Assembly: GCA_946811695.1 (NCBI GenBank)
Contig: OX328128.1
Span: forward strand, 76,106,821 to 76,170,820
Origin: Gonocerus acuteangulatus
Taxonomy: Eukaryota; Arthropoda; Insecta; Hemiptera; Coreidae
Length of the DNA stretch: 64,000 bases
Reading direction: 5' to 3'
A model generated the notes under the pieces. It did not search any database. It saw only the letters and a program-made list of their open reading frames with translations, and was not told where the DNA came from. The position numbers were made by a program, and so were the translations under genes. Shown here piece after piece: positions 55,686 to 63,510 of this stretch; within the stretch, counting starts at the first letter, position 1, and each line of letters starts with the position of its first letter.

Positions 55686-57512
55686 AAATATATATATACA
55701 TATATATAGAAATCACGTGTCTGTTTATTCTTTATACAAAACCAGACCGTTTGACCGATTTTGGCCAAACTCGGCACACAGGTAGGTCTTGATCCACGAA
55801 GTGTCGTGGGCTATTTCAAAAATGTCTACCAGCTGTCTGTCTGTATGTTTGCTCCTTATAAAAATCCACACCCTTCGTCCGATTTTGACCAAACTCGGTA
55901 CACAGGGAGATCTTGATAGGGGAATTGTCATAGGCTAAGTCAAAAACGTCTGCCAGCTGCCTGTCTGTATGTTTGTTCCTTATACAAATCCACACCGTTT
56001 AACCGATTTTGACCAAACTCGGCAAACAGATAGATCATGATATGGGTAGTGTCGTAGGCTATTTAAAAAACGTCTACCAGCTGTCTGTCTGTATGTTCAT
56101 TTCTTGTACAATTCCATATCGTTTGACCGTTTTTGACTAAACTTGGGACGTAAAACGGTTTTTGTCAAAATGGTGTAGGTAAAACGAAAGTGTAAGTATG
56201 TCTTTAATACTGCAGACATCTGGTCTGCAAAGCGCAGACTTTTTTTTTTTTGCGTGACAACCATTTTTAAAGGCAGTCAGCTGCTCTTGCTTGCTGCCCA
56301 TTTCGAAATTCCCATTCATTTGATAGAATATCATTTATGTTGAGTGATATCCTTGCGGAATTGAAACTTGACGAAATTTTTGGATTTTTTAAATAAAAAT
56401 TTTAGAAGAGGTAAATACACTAATGGAGGTGACACCTACAGCTCGCCTATCTATTATTATCTAAAGTTAATGATTTTTTTTTATTTTGGAAATGTCGATA
56501 CCGTAACAAGCGGCGATTCTCTTACGAAAGCAGAAGTCCAAGTTTGCAATTTTTTGAAAATCAGGAAGAAGAGTATGTTAAATAATTTTAAATATCTGCG
56601 CCAGTTGAAAGACTGTTTTCATTCGCAAGCAAGACAAATACTCCCAAAGCACATAAGCTCAGTGATGAACATTTTGAAAAGTGAGCGACCTTGAAAGCTT
56701 ATTTGAATAATTAGTTCTCGTGTGATAGTAAAACATAATTAGGCATTATATATTTTTTTTTAAATAATGGCTTGTATAAGCCTATCATTAACATTTAATT
56801 TTCATGTTACGTTACAAACCAAGTAAGTAATATTAAAATCTAATAACACAAATCTGTAACTGTTCGGGTTTACAGTTGCGAACCTGTGACCTCCGAACTG
56901 TGAGTCCTAGACAATTTTTACGTTGCCTGTAACACCCCCGGATCACCACCTACATGTGCGCCAAGTTTGGTCAAAATCGGTCAAACGGTGTGTAAATGAA
57001 TAAGGAACAACGAGGCAGACAAACAGATGGTACACGTTTTTGAGCTAGCCTAAGACACTCCCCGTATCGAAACCTACCTATGTGTCAAGTTTGATCAAAA
57101 TCGGTCAAACGGTGTGGATTTATATAAGGAGGAAACATTCAGACAGACAGCTGATAGACGTTTTTGACCTAACCTATGCCAATCCCCCTATGCAAGACCT
57201 ACCTATGTTGCGAGTTTGGTCAAAATCGGTCAAAAGGTGTGGATTTGTATAAGGAGCAAACATTCAGACATACAACTGGTAGACGTTTTTGACCGAGCCT
57301 ATGACAATCCCCCTATCAAGAAATACCGGTGTTCCAAGTTTGATCAAAATGGGTCAAACGGTGTGGATTTGTAGAAGGAATAAACATACAGACAGACAGC
57401 TGGTAGACGATTTTGATTTAGCCCACGAGACTTCCTGTATGAAGACCTACCAGTATTCCAAGTTTGGTCAAACGGTGTGGATTTGTACAAGGAACAAACA
57501 GACAGACACGTG

Positions 57513-57584
<72 letters not shown>

Positions 57585-58089
57585 AATGTCACTCTTGTAT
57601 ATAGTTTTCATTAAAAGAAAGAAAAATTTTGATGTACTTAACGAAAAATTTCAATCAAATAAATCATTATTATTCAATAAAAATTTTCATTAAAATAAAT
57701 CATTTTTATTCAATAAAAATTTGCATTCAATAAATTATTTTTATTCAATAAAAATTTTCATTCAATAAATCATTTTTATTCAATAAAATCATTTTCAATC
57801 AATAAAAATATTCATTCAATAAATCATTGTTATTCAATAATGAATAAAAATAAAAATTTACGTTATTCATTGATTCTCTGAATAATGAATGAAAAATTAT
57901 TCATTATTCAGAATGAAATATCAAATTTATTCATTATTCTGAATGATTTTTGCCCAACACTGCTACTTAACTAGCCCTGAGGTGAGACAAATTTCTGCCT
58001 CCATCGAAATTTCTGAACCCACCATCTCCCGCATGAGAATCTAAGGCGTTAGCCACTAGACCACGGGCAGACCGTATGTATATGTGTGA

Positions 58090-58141
<52 letters not shown>

Positions 58142-58473
58142 TTAATCAAAAATCACTTAATTAAATAGAATCATATTTCTCAACGTTCTTCTTACCTGTA
58201 TGCAAAAATCCTGATACCGAAGCACCAAAAGGTAAAGAGTGCAACCAACATGAAGTGTACAGCATCGACTATTAGACGTTTCCTCGTATCCAGTACACAA
58301 GCCCAGACTGCACACACCTGTATATAGGACAAGGTGACGAGAATCACAGCTCTGTATGTATTGTACAAGACAGTAGAGGATTCGGCGAACCCGCAGATAC
58401 CTGACAGCCATTTCCTGTCGGAGAAAAAATCGTGGGTGATTTCTCTTTTCGGTTGGTCGCTCTGAGAAGGCAT
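42741..58473 (-). CDS. Insect odorant receptor 2 (7tm_6 family, six exons, about 431 aa)
   Basis: On the - strand, exons 58473-58196, 51242-50667, 48400-48301, 45515-45414, 44384-44226 and (tentative) 42821-42741 total 1296 nt with every phase matched. It shows the same plan as receptor 1: [10 protein letters not shown] at the end of exon 2, a 100-nt exon 3 with helix 5, exon 4 with [20 protein letters not shown] (helix 6), and exon 5 with [21 protein letters not shown] large insertion between exons 1 and 2 (about 7 kb, with a Penelope-like element) separates the first 93 residues, a region uninterrupted in receptor 1. Role as for receptor 1: a tuning subunit of an odorant-gated cation channel working with Orco; ligand unknown. 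All placed exons are intact. The last exon is the weakest point. Confidence 0.87.
42905..43375 (+). repeat. Minisatellite (about 135-bp unit) derived from a LINE ORF end
   Basis: About 3.5 units of ACTATGTGGAGATGAAGAGA ... GAGGGAAGAAGGGAAGGGAG ... CACTAAGCAGATAGT. In one frame each unit reads [20 protein letters not shown], then NYVEMKRL, the C-terminal signature common to LINE reverse transcriptases of insects. A piece of coding sequence has thus become a tandem array. Confidence 0.78.
43530..43700 (-). mobile_element. Family B 5'-end fragment (antisense)
   Basis: Inverse of GTCCGTCACGCAGGGGCTGC, ATAAGTAAGCAT at the right, then the ATATTATTTTAAGCAAATT... block of family B. About 170 bp are kept. 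Confidence 0.72.
43861..44225. repeat. (TA)n and unassigned AT-rich intron
   Basis: (TA)n at 43861-43920. Near 43985-44040 ATTGTAATGCATACAATTCA and its inverse TGAATTGTATGCATTAAATG form a short hairpin-like pair. Nothing else. Confidence 0.5.
44226..44384 (-). CDS. Odorant receptor 2, exon 5
   Basis: Acceptor GTTGGCTAG; 53 codons from [20 protein letters not shown] to [10 protein letters not shown]; donor GGGCAG|GTCAGT. Typical post-helix-6 segment. Confidence 0.9.
44797..45150 (-). pseudogene. Mariner transposase N-terminal DNA-binding half
   Basis: [50 protein letters not shown] and [18 protein letters not shown] form the paired helix-turn-helix that binds the inverted repeats. A start MTSTEFF is out of frame by one in a T5 run. 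The frame then ends in the right-hand inverted repeat: the catalytic domain is completely deleted. Confidence 0.82.
44797..45330 (-). mobile_element. Mariner derivative (534 bp) in odorant receptor 2 intron 4
   Basis: Inverted ends TCAGGCTGTACCGTATGAAA and, at the right, TTTCATACGGTACAGCCTGG; TA duplication at 44795-44796 and 45331-45332. Only the transposase N-terminal region remains. A 23-codon relative of this element lies at 19690-19757. Confidence 0.88.
45414..45515 (-). CDS. Odorant receptor 2, exon 4
   Basis: Acceptor CTGTTTCTAG; 34 codons from [10 protein letters not shown] to GEDVLQE; donor CAAGAG|GTAATC. It is flanked closely on both sides by mariner relatives. Confidence 0.85.
45558..46439 (-). 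mobile_element. Second mariner-type element (882 bp) in odorant receptor 2 intron 3
   Basis: Inverted ends CAGGGTCTGTCCAGAAAGTA and TACTTTCCGGACAGACAGTG (about 28 bp to GGACTG); TA duplication at 45556-45557 and 46440-46441. A different family from the neighbour at 44797, judging by termini and protein. Confidence 0.88.
45600..46260 (-). pseudogene. Mariner transposase, internally deleted and frameshifted
   Basis: N-terminus: [32 protein letters not shown] and GVFRWHKAF. The frame jumps to [19 protein letters not shown]. Further on, in other frames, come [45 protein letters not shown] and a C-terminal [19 protein letters not shown]. The second and third acid motifs survive in different frames; the first is lost with the central deletion. 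Confidence 0.78.
46442..46883. other. Unassigned intron sequence
   Basis: No element recognised; a small palindrome (AACAATTCATTGATTATAAT, AATCAATG) near 46802-46832. Confidence 0.4.
46884..46990 (+). mobile_element. Family B 5'-end fragment
   Basis: TCACGTAGGAGCTGCATAAC, TAAGCACTTACCTCTG, then a TTTGCTTAATATT block. Confidence 0.68.
47050..47460 (+). repeat. Solo unit of the foldback satellite (repeat E)
   Basis: ATTACGTGTCTGTCTGTTTA, then CAAATCTACACCGTTTGACT and CCAAACTTGGCACACAGGTA match one unit of the 55.7-57.5 kb foldback arms; the rest diverges. It is bounded by TCTATATAAATA-like words on both sides. Confidence 0.6.
47461..48196. other. Unassigned AT-rich intron
   Basis: No recognised element or coding segment. 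Confidence 0.4.
48197..48300. repeat. (TA)n microsatellite overlapping a splice donor
   Basis: About 45 TA units. Its right end forms the GTATAT donor of odorant receptor 2 exon 3 (read on the - strand). Confidence 0.9.
48301..48400 (-). CDS. Odorant receptor 2, exon 3 (100 nt)
   Basis: Acceptor TTTAAATTTCAG; A completes Lys; encodes [20 protein letters not shown] and [11 protein letters not shown]. The donor CAG|GTATATATA lies at the very start of a (TA)n tract. Confidence 0.88.
48459..49265 (+). mobile_element. Repeat F, copy 1
   Basis: Starts TATATACTAGCTGAAAACTC and ends AAATATATAGTAGAT. It shares with 60731-61938 the blocks AAAATTAACGCTACT, ACCATCACCAGG, TAACAGCTGTTCTTTATCGT and GTGGTTTGGGCTGGGCG. 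No protein. A type 2-like tail lies inside (48690-48770). Class unknown; the ends recall the TATATA..TAG repeats common in arthropods. Confidence 0.7.
49273..49317. repeat. Perfect 45-nt palindrome
   Basis: Two 20-nt arms, AGATATCATACGTTATTTTA and its exact inverse, around a 5-nt centre. The right half recurs at about 49490-49517 on the other side of a SINE. Confidence 0.85.
49330..49490 (+). mobile_element. tRNA-derived SINE, type 2 (B-box region deleted)
   Basis: GGAGACCCGATGGCCGTGAG, GGTTAAGGCG (A box) jumps straight to CTTTTCTTTAGAAAA, GCATCAGCCCTATCCTGGC, GTTAACCTATAGATAACC and the AAATTTAAATAAATAAATT tail. It sits between two copies of TTTAATAAAATAACGTATGA. Confidence 0.65.
49518..50392. 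other. Unassigned intron sequence
   Basis: AT-rich; no recognised element. Two loosely similar stretches (TTTTAGTGCTGAGTTGAAT-type phrases near 49668 and 49827) suggest a small old duplication. Confidence 0.4.
50393..50463. repeat. (TA)n microsatellite
   Basis: About 30 TA units ending in ATACATATACATATA. Confidence 0.9.
50667..51242 (-). CDS. Odorant receptor 2, exon 2
   Basis: Acceptor TTTTTTTGTGCAG. The first base A completes Arg, then [20 protein letters not shown]. Two or three membrane segments follow. Donor CTCAA|GTAAAC. Confidence 0.92.
51335..51845 (+). mobile_element. Family A, 5' half
   Basis: AAAGCGCATTTCCGTTCATA, then the block AAATCTCAAAGAGAAGGACG, TTCTAAGCGGAAATAACTAT, the CGTTTCTCATTTTCTTA block and AAACACTTTTTTCTCTGATT. 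The first 5' bases are damaged. Confidence 0.68.
51852..51925 (-). mobile_element. Type 1 SINE tail fragment (antisense)
   Basis: T-run of about 26, then ACTGCGCATCGACGTCTAGG, CCATTAGCG: the inverse of the shared tail. Confidence 0.68.
51970..52164 (-). mobile_element. tRNA-derived SINE, type 2 (antisense, near complete)
   Basis: On the - strand: GGAGGCCCAGTGGCCGTGAG, CACTTAACACTCCG, then ATCGTGGGCTCTTTTCCC (B-box region, diverged), GGTGGCTTTTCTTTAC, GGCATCAGTCCTATCTTTGC, GGTAACCTACAGATAACTTG and an AATTTAAATAAAT tail. The best single copy of this type. Confidence 0.75.
52229..52797 (+). CDS. Penelope-like protein, N-terminal part (before insertion)
   Basis: About 190 residues, rich in Lys and Asn, from [20 protein letters not shown] to [20 protein letters not shown]. 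The KGL.F.P motif is the usual entry to the Penelope polymerase region. Its frame runs exactly into the main ORF if the 180-bp insertion and one copy of its 13-bp flank are ignored. No ATG is placed: the open frame extends to the truncated 5' end. Confidence 0.75.
52798..52977 (-). mobile_element. 180-bp insertion in the Penelope-like ORF
   Basis: Flanked by the 13-bp direct repeat ATAATATTATAAA (52785-52797 and 52978-52990). It holds a 15-bp perfect inverted repeat (CTGCTAACAGCCTCT / AGAGGCTGTTAGCAG, 52910-52957) and, on the - strand, a hammerhead-like motif (52887-52849) followed by an AATAAA. It looks like the terminal piece of another Penelope-like element inserted antisense. Confidence 0.65.
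52849..52887 (-). ncRNA. Hammerhead-ribozyme-like motif (in the 180-bp insertion)
   Basis: Read on the - strand: GCA, CTGACGA, one extra T, stem GAGAAC-CAT-GTTCTC, GAA, palindrome AAGCTT, T, then TGC, which pairs with GCA. The order of conserved boxes (CUGANGA, helix II, GAAA, short helix III, UH, helix I) is that of a minimal type I hammerhead as known from Penelope-like elements. The extra U after the first box and the 3-bp helix I are departures, so activity is uncertain. Confidence 0.45.
52995..54878 (+). CDS. Penelope-like reverse transcriptase with GIY-YIG endonuclease (627 aa)
   Basis: A fully open frame. The polymerase shows [56 protein letters not shown] (first catalytic Asp), [20 protein letters not shown] and [12 protein letters not shown] (YVDD, catalytic). 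The C-terminal domain has [20 protein letters not shown] with [10 protein letters not shown], the GIY-YIG nuclease (GVY, YVG, conserved Arg). A short Ser/Pro/Thr-rich tail ends at 54878. Penelope elements copy their RNA by target-primed reverse transcription after nicking with this nuclease. All catalytic residues are present; only the insertion at 52798 separates this part from its N-terminus. Confidence 0.92.
   Translation: MAAIEVATTDTKTQKKCSEIIDNFLEMQQPRRAGAFPDLKTIKSLKEKIMKENLVVTKADKGTSTVIIPRDDYIKKTEKLISEGGYVKLVKDPTDEFNNKIRALVNNTDYFFTKEEARYIVQKNPLAPRLYCLPKVHKPDAPLRPIVSFASAPTEKLCKKVCYLYRNMTGFKGKYSIINSLELTKFLETQCIPHDAKLVSFDVVNLFGSVSPDHVLSLMERLLVNNKCNPLQSEEMMNLLQICLKQNYFVFQGNYFSQKDSLPMGSPLSPLAAEIYMDWLENSKIMSTVNPFRDKICYYVRYVDDILILFTGSDEELNQLLQYINSLIPRIKFTMEVEKENCLNYLDLTITRDGNKHTFGIHRKPSSTDIVIPNSSFHHYSHKLSAIHSYINRLLNIPLPQNNYDKELQEIYHIAVTNGYTTREVDKIITRKKTNKLKAQLDNKLINHSIDRWCSIPYLGALSEKIANILKKTGLRVAFKSNDNLKNYIVSVKDPVDLRDRSGVYKICCGECGASYVGRTSRKLRVRCKEHLRKGESVFYEHLIKENHLKAPHTMTLLAREHDYQKVKILENIFIKLETSKKDNLNIQREEVCPFLSSEPLPSFMTSPNLTSPSPNTALVTTITARR
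54950..55185. repeat. Compound (GT)n(TA)n microsatellite
   Basis: Alternating GTGTGTATG and TATATA tracts in the 3' region of the Penelope-like element; six-frame ORFs here are artefacts. Confidence 0.9.
55511..55550 (+). ncRNA. Hammerhead-ribozyme-like motif (Penelope-like element 3' end)
   Basis: GCAC, CTGATGA, one extra T, stem GGCAC..GTGTT, GAA, palindrome AGGCCT, A, then GTGC, which pairs with GCAC. It has the same box order and the same extra base as the motif at 52887-52849, though the stems differ in sequence, which looks like compensatory change. Self-complementary helix III would favour acting as a dimer, as described for Penelope hammerheads. Confidence 0.5.
55637..57582. mobile_element. 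Foldback element with satellite arms (repeat E)
   Basis: (TA)n and GAAATCACGTGTCTGTTTAT open the left arm, with about 3.5 tandem units of about 124 bp to 56140. The same units run inverted from about 56945 to 57510 (about 4.5 units), closing with ACAGACACGTGATTTTTA and (TA)n. The unit core is CCGATTTTGACCAAACTCGG, with CTGTCTGTCTGTATGTTTG. A unique 0.8-kb centre contains a 108-codon open frame of unknown nature (56368-56694). Confidence 0.78.
56368..56694 (+). CDS. Unrecognised ORF in the foldback centre
   Basis: A 108-codon open frame, basic and rich in Lys and Phe, with a stretch [20 protein letters not shown] and [21 protein letters not shown] do not recognise a family. It may be the end of a degraded transposase or host gene captured between the inverted arms, or chance. 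Confidence 0.25.
   Translation: MTKFLDFLNKNFRRGKYTNGGDTYSSPIYYYLKLMIFFYFGNVDTVTSGDSLTKAEVQVCNFLKIRKKSMLNNFKYLRQLKDCFHSQARQILPKHISSVMNILKSERP
57600..57962. repeat. AT-rich ATTCAATAAAA minisatellite with hAT-like end
   Basis: About 35-bp units of AATAAATCATTTTTATTCAA, TAAAAATTTTCATTC, then inverted ATTCATTATTC motifs and the end TTTTTGCCCAACACTG. That end resembles the GCCCAACTCTG end of the foldback element at 36698-38188. Confidence 0.55.
57968..58079 (-). mobile_element. Type 1 SINE head (antisense)
   Basis: On the - strand: GGTCTGCCCGTGGTCTAGTG, GCTAACGCC (A box), then GGGAGATGGTGGGTTCAGAA (B box damaged) and a body part up to CTCAGGGCTAG. No tail or poly(A). Confidence 0.68.
58196..58473 (-). 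CDS. Odorant receptor 2, exon 1
   Basis: [20 protein letters not shown] start, then two membrane segments. Donor CATACAG|GTAAGA carries AG of an Arg codon over. Start chosen as the first ATG in the receptor frame; another open frame here is a shadow. Confidence 0.85.
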
Positions 58474-58663
58474 GTTTCTGAAGAAATGCTGGGACGATTA
58501 ATGTGCTATTTCCATTAGTTGAGTCGTTCAATTTATCCTGGAAATGAATAAAATTGTATGACTGGAAAAATGTGATGAAAATAGATAGGTATATTTATTG
58601 AAGAATTAAATTTGAAACATGCACAAGTCTAATAAAACATTTTCATGAAATAGCTCATAAAAC

Positions 58664-60026
58664 ATCTAACTCACAGGAACTGCGTCATGTTAGCGCGTTT
58701 TCATAATTTATTTTCCCTGGTGTCATTTGGAAAGCTTGGATCGTGTGTAATTAAAGAATTTGTTCAGAATGGCTAGTTCACGCTAAAGCACATTTATTGG
58801 TTTTGACGTAGGAATCAGGAAAAAATACATTGAAATAGGTTTTTTTTTCTTAAACTACTAGGTACCATTTTGAAGCTTATTAAATAATGCAACTTTTGAG
58901 GCGGAGGCAAACCTTTAAGTCTAAAAATAGGTGATTAAGAAAATATTTAATAATTTAATAAAACACTAATGTTAAGCATTCTCATTTATATTTAATGTAG
59001 CTTTAAATATAGCTCTTAATTTACGTGATAATATTTAAATAACGGGTGTTTCTAAGTGGAAATTTAATGTAGATCCTAAAAATGTGGTCTTTATTTACGA
59101 TAGAGTGATCACAAATTCCGAAACCTCAGTTTTTCTTTAAAAAAGCCAGTAGTTTTTAAAGAAGACAAAAGTTTGAGTAGCTCCTCTACATTTTCAGACC
59201 GAACGCTCATTTTTGCGCCCCTGAACTACGAATGGAATGTTGAATAAACCCCTAAAGTTATGACACCTAAACGTCGGACACCCTGTGTATTATTTTGAAT
59301 ACATGTAATTATAATTCTCTTAGCAGTTTATAACTGAATCAGTCGTTTCTGAATATTCAGAAATAGTGAAAATTAATTAGGGAAAGAAGTTTACTTTCAG
59401 TATTCACGCTTTTTTTTTCGAAAATGGTTTACAGATATCCGCTTAACAATGGTTCCACTCGTTTCTCTACGTTAGAAAACCTACATCATTTACAAAATAA
59501 TTGTAGGTAATTTAGTAAGCTTTCGAATACATTCCGTAGATTTACCGCGATTTGCTAGCCGGAATCGAAATATTTAAGAAAATATACGTAAATCCCAAGA
59601 AAAGTCTAGTTTTAACATATTTTCTCTCTCCCTGCATATAGATACAATAGATATGGCCTTGAAAAATGTTTAATTTGATTCCCCAAGATAGATAACTAAT
59701 AAAAATTTTATCTGAAGCCCTATGAAGGCAAAACTGTAAAATCTACATTTTTTTGCACTAATTTCGCCGGAAAAATAGTTTTTGGAAGGCGGATTTGGTT
59801 AATTAACGACCTTGATCTTTCAAATCAGACATTGCATTTTTTGGACCAAATTTCAACTAAATAGGCTGCTAGACCATTTTTCAGTTTGGATAGACAAATA
59901 AAGAAATAGACAAATTTGAACGAGCGTTATGTTATGAAACGTAAGATGTTTATGCGAACTTCAGGATTGCATCATCGGGTAGACGCTCTAATAGTGTTTC
60001 CTTCTTATGGAGTGGAAACGCGCTAA
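58664..60026 (+). mobile_element. Family A, full-length diverged copy (about 1.36 kb)
   Basis: 5' module ATCTAACTCACAGGAACTGC, then GTCATGTTAGCGCGTTTTC; middle blocks present but diverged; 3' end AGGATTGCATCATCGGGTAG, hairpin GTTTCC..GGAAAC and GCGCTAA at 60026. The inverse match between 5' (TTAGCGCGTTTTC) and 3' (GGAAACGCGCTAA) is kept. Confidence 0.78.
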
Positions 60027-60730
60027 AATGTGTCTGGTTTGAGATAAATATTACACCATGACGTACAAAGCTTTGACTTCATAGAATAAATGAACCCCCA
60101 GAAATTGGAAGCGCACCCGAGCGTAAAACGCAAAATTCTGTATTGAAATCCTAACCTGGTGCGTTAAATTAAACAAAAAATATTTGTAAATTTATGGATT
60201 GAATATATTTTTTTTTATATTATAACTAAATGTTATGCTAACTACGGATTATATGCTATTTGATAAAGGCATAGAGGTTGCTCTTTCGATGTTCGTACCT
60301 CTATAGCACATCTTCACCCGCCGATTTTGAGGGAACGACTGACGCAAAACTGAAATTCTCCTTTTATGACGTCACAGTTAACATTACCTTTTAATGGGTT
60401 ATTTCGATCAGTTTTCTGATGTTTTCAGTAATAAGTAAACGAAAAAAAAAAAAGAAACTTTAATTGCCACCCATCGGATATTGGTTATAAAATATTCTTA
60501 CCTCAAAATCTCGAAAGCTTTATAATTCCAGGAAGTTGGAAAATTGTTGTTCCAAAGAGTTTAGAAATTTAATATAAAAATGATGAGAAACAACAAACCG
60601 ATATGCCAAGTTCTGAGGTAGCAATTTATCGGGGGGTTTTGGGATTTCCTTCAACATTGCAAGGAGGTAAGAATTAGACCGAATATCCTGATCAATAACA
60701 TTATACAATTCTGAATTGCCAATTATTATT
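60027..60730. other. Unassigned sequence
   Basis: No recognised gene or element; a GC-richer patch (60290-60390) stands out but could not be classified. Confidence 0.4.
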
Positions 60731-61938
60731 AACTAGCTGAATACCCGTGCTTCACCACGGCCGATAAGTATTTTTTATATTGAGTTAAATAAGATATGAT
60801 CAAAATTAACGCTACTACCTAATTGTGTACAGCTTATTATTGCACGGACTTTTAAGTTACCCAGGAAACACCATGTGGAGGTAACTGTGTTTGTTTCCGT
60901 TGGAGAGTAGAAAAAAAAAATGCAACAACCGCTTAAAAAGTTAGGTAAACAGAGACAAATACACGTTGAAAAGCATAAAACTAACAAATTTGAAGTTTTA
61001 AGCACTTATCTCTTCGATTGACATCGCCCCACCGAATATTACAACAGAATCTTTTTAGTAGAGAATTCAGTAACCTTTCGAATAGCCGCCTTCCACTTAC
61101 TACGAGTTCCCAACCGTTTTCGAGATATTTTAGAAAATATACTGAGATCCGAAAGCTTTGTATCACCATTCATACAATTTTTTTCCCATATACTTCTGAT
61201 ACCCAAACAGAAAATTAGTTTTGAAAAGTATTTCTATCAATTTTTCTGGCAAATGGCTGCAGAACTCGCTTAAAAAATGGTTTCATTCGTTTTCCTACAT
61301 TAAGGAATCTTTCGCACAAATTTCGCTCCAAAAACCATGTTCCAGTAAACGGATTCAACTGGTTAATGAACTTGACTTTTTAAATGAGAAGAAATATTTT
61401 TGAGCTGATGAGGAACTTCATAATAATTCAAACTCCCCTAAAAGTACTTAAACATTTGAAAATAAAAAAAACCTTTCTTAGCGAGTGTTTACACTCTTAA
61501 CGTATTGTCCGTGCAAAATTTCAAATTTTTGTGTCAAATGGTTCGGGATATTATTACCTCGGATGGACCATCACCAGGGCGTAAACTCTATGAGGGACAA
61601 AATCACATTTTATTTCTAGTAATTCAAGGTCTGCCATCATAGTGGAAATTAACCTCAATTAAAAATAATACTATGAAATAGATAATGTAAGGTAACAGCT
61701 GTTCTTTATCGTCCTAGCAACGCAGGCTGTCTAGGCTTGCCTTCTCTAACCAACTCAAACTTTAAACCCCCCTAAAAATGCTTAAAAATACGAATATCAA
61801 AAAATCCTTTCTTAGCGAGCGCCTACGTTATATAGGGAGTGTCCATGCAAAATTTCAAAATTTTCTGTCGAGTGGTTTGGGCTGGGCGTTGATAGATGAG
61901 TGAGTGAGTGAGTGGTATTTGACAAATATATAGTAGAT
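60731..61938 (+). mobile_element. Repeat F, copy 2, with nested family A piece
   Basis: Starts AACTAGCTGAATACCCGTGC, ends AAATATATAGTAGAT. The family A internal block (about 60920-61410: TTTTAAGCACTTATCTCTTC, GACATCGCCCCACCGAATAT) interrupts it, and copy 1 lacks this. Confidence 0.7.
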
Positions 61939-61958
61939 AACAACAATCCGAATACTCT

Positions 61959-62535
61959 GTCTGACCCACAGGAACTGCGTCATCTCAGCGTGTTTTCGTT
62001 GTTAGCCATCATGTCATCATCATGGAATAGAAACAGATAATATGTATATATACATATTTAAACATACATGTAACAATAAATCACCTTTAAACAGTAAACT
62101 GAGAGAACCCAACACTAAATTACATACTCGTAATACCTAATTCATTTTTAATGAAAATTGAATTCCAAACGCGTTCCTCATTTACCTGAATTATTAATTT
62201 TACTATTACAATTAAAATAGCAAATTGCAAAGCGCAATTAAAATTACAACAATATTAAAAAGTTAGAAAAACATAGACAAAAAATCGACAAAGGAACGAA
62301 ACCAACCTTTACGCACCGATTTCTCCTAATGAGACGGCTCTAACGAAAATTCGGAAAAATTGTTTTCGTAGGAAATATTGTTAGCTTTCAAATGGACACT
62401 TACCACAATTTCTTCACATTTTCAAGATATTTAGGAAAATATAGGAAAATCTCAAAAGCTCTTCAAATCTGTTTATGAAATATTTTAGTTCTGATGCTTA
62501 CTTAGCACCAAACATTTAGCGCGTTTATAGGTGTA
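61959..62535 (+). mobile_element. Family A, 5' half
   Basis: GTCTGACCCACAGGAACTGC, GTCATCTCAGCGTGTTTTC, then the AATAGAAACAGATAATATG block and later blocks as far as CTTACTTAGCACCAAACATT, where a MITE interrupts. Confidence 0.72.
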
Positions 62536-62930
62536 TATATACGGGATGTCCCGTAAATGTCTAGTCATATTGTGGGAGGTGAAAATATCAAGAAAATGTC
62601 AGGAAATTTAGAATAGCTTTCTTTTGGTAAGATAGGCATACTTACATTCATCCATTTTTACGTTAACTATCAACTAGTCTCATAGTAAATTTACTCGGCT
62701 TTTGATTGGTTTCACTTCCTTTATAGTAGAACCAACTTGGCCGGAGCTACAACGATTATTCTTCTAAAAACTACGTTTGTCTCGATAAAACAAAAAAACG
62801 ACGATTTCTCCCTTACGTGTGAGAATTCGGATAATCGTCATAGAACATTTTTTGTTCCCCTAAAGGTCCTCTATCACCTCCCACAATATGACTAGACATT
62901 TACGGGACACGTAAATGTCCCATATATATA
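62536..62930. mobile_element. MITE with about 36-bp inverted ends
   Basis: GTCCCGTAAATGTCTAGTCA, TATTGTGGGAGGTGA near the left end is exactly inverted at 62873-62910. Outer GGGACATTTACG and TATATATA words make the exact ends and a TA duplication ambiguous. The core has no transposase. Confidence 0.75.
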
Positions 62931-63510
62931 TGGGAAGGGGTTGTACCTTTGATTACTTGCAAAATGTTTCTTAGCTTGAATATTAAAGGTAAATTCTTTT
63001 TTTAATTAGTATTCTATTGTTTATCATATTTAATCAAGGTTCTAGCATTACATTTAATATTTTTTTTTTAAATAATCGTTGTTGGTCCAAGGTACAACAT
63101 GTAGGGGACCAAGGGGTGTTTTACCTCTGACCACGTAAAAGTAACACAGCAGCGTAGGAAAAAAAATGTATTCAGTAACATTGTAAATAATTGTAAGTTT
63201 AATTTATGCAGGACAAGCATTTAATCATAATAAAAAAGCTATTATTGATAGTATGTTATCCAGCTTTATATGCTAAAAAAAAACAACACTCCAAATGATT
63301 AACGTTATAACTCTCAAGCAGATCCACAAGCAATAGTAGGGTATAGGAGTTTAGCCACAATGTCTTCTATATCAATATCATACAAATTTTCATCTTCTCT
63401 AGTAAACTTGTCCCTTAAAGTTTGTTTTTTTCAAATATTGGATCTTAAACATTGGGCATTTAATACCAATGATCTCTGCTACTAAATATGTAATAGTCTT
63501 TTTACTTTTA
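62931..63510. other. Unassigned sequence
   Basis: AT-rich, with no recognised element or gene. Confidence 0.4.

Noticed and set aside
58157..58531. 124-aa frame on the - strand overlapping odorant receptor 2 exon 1
   Set aside because: It is a shadow in another frame; the receptor frame has membrane segments and the correct splice phase.
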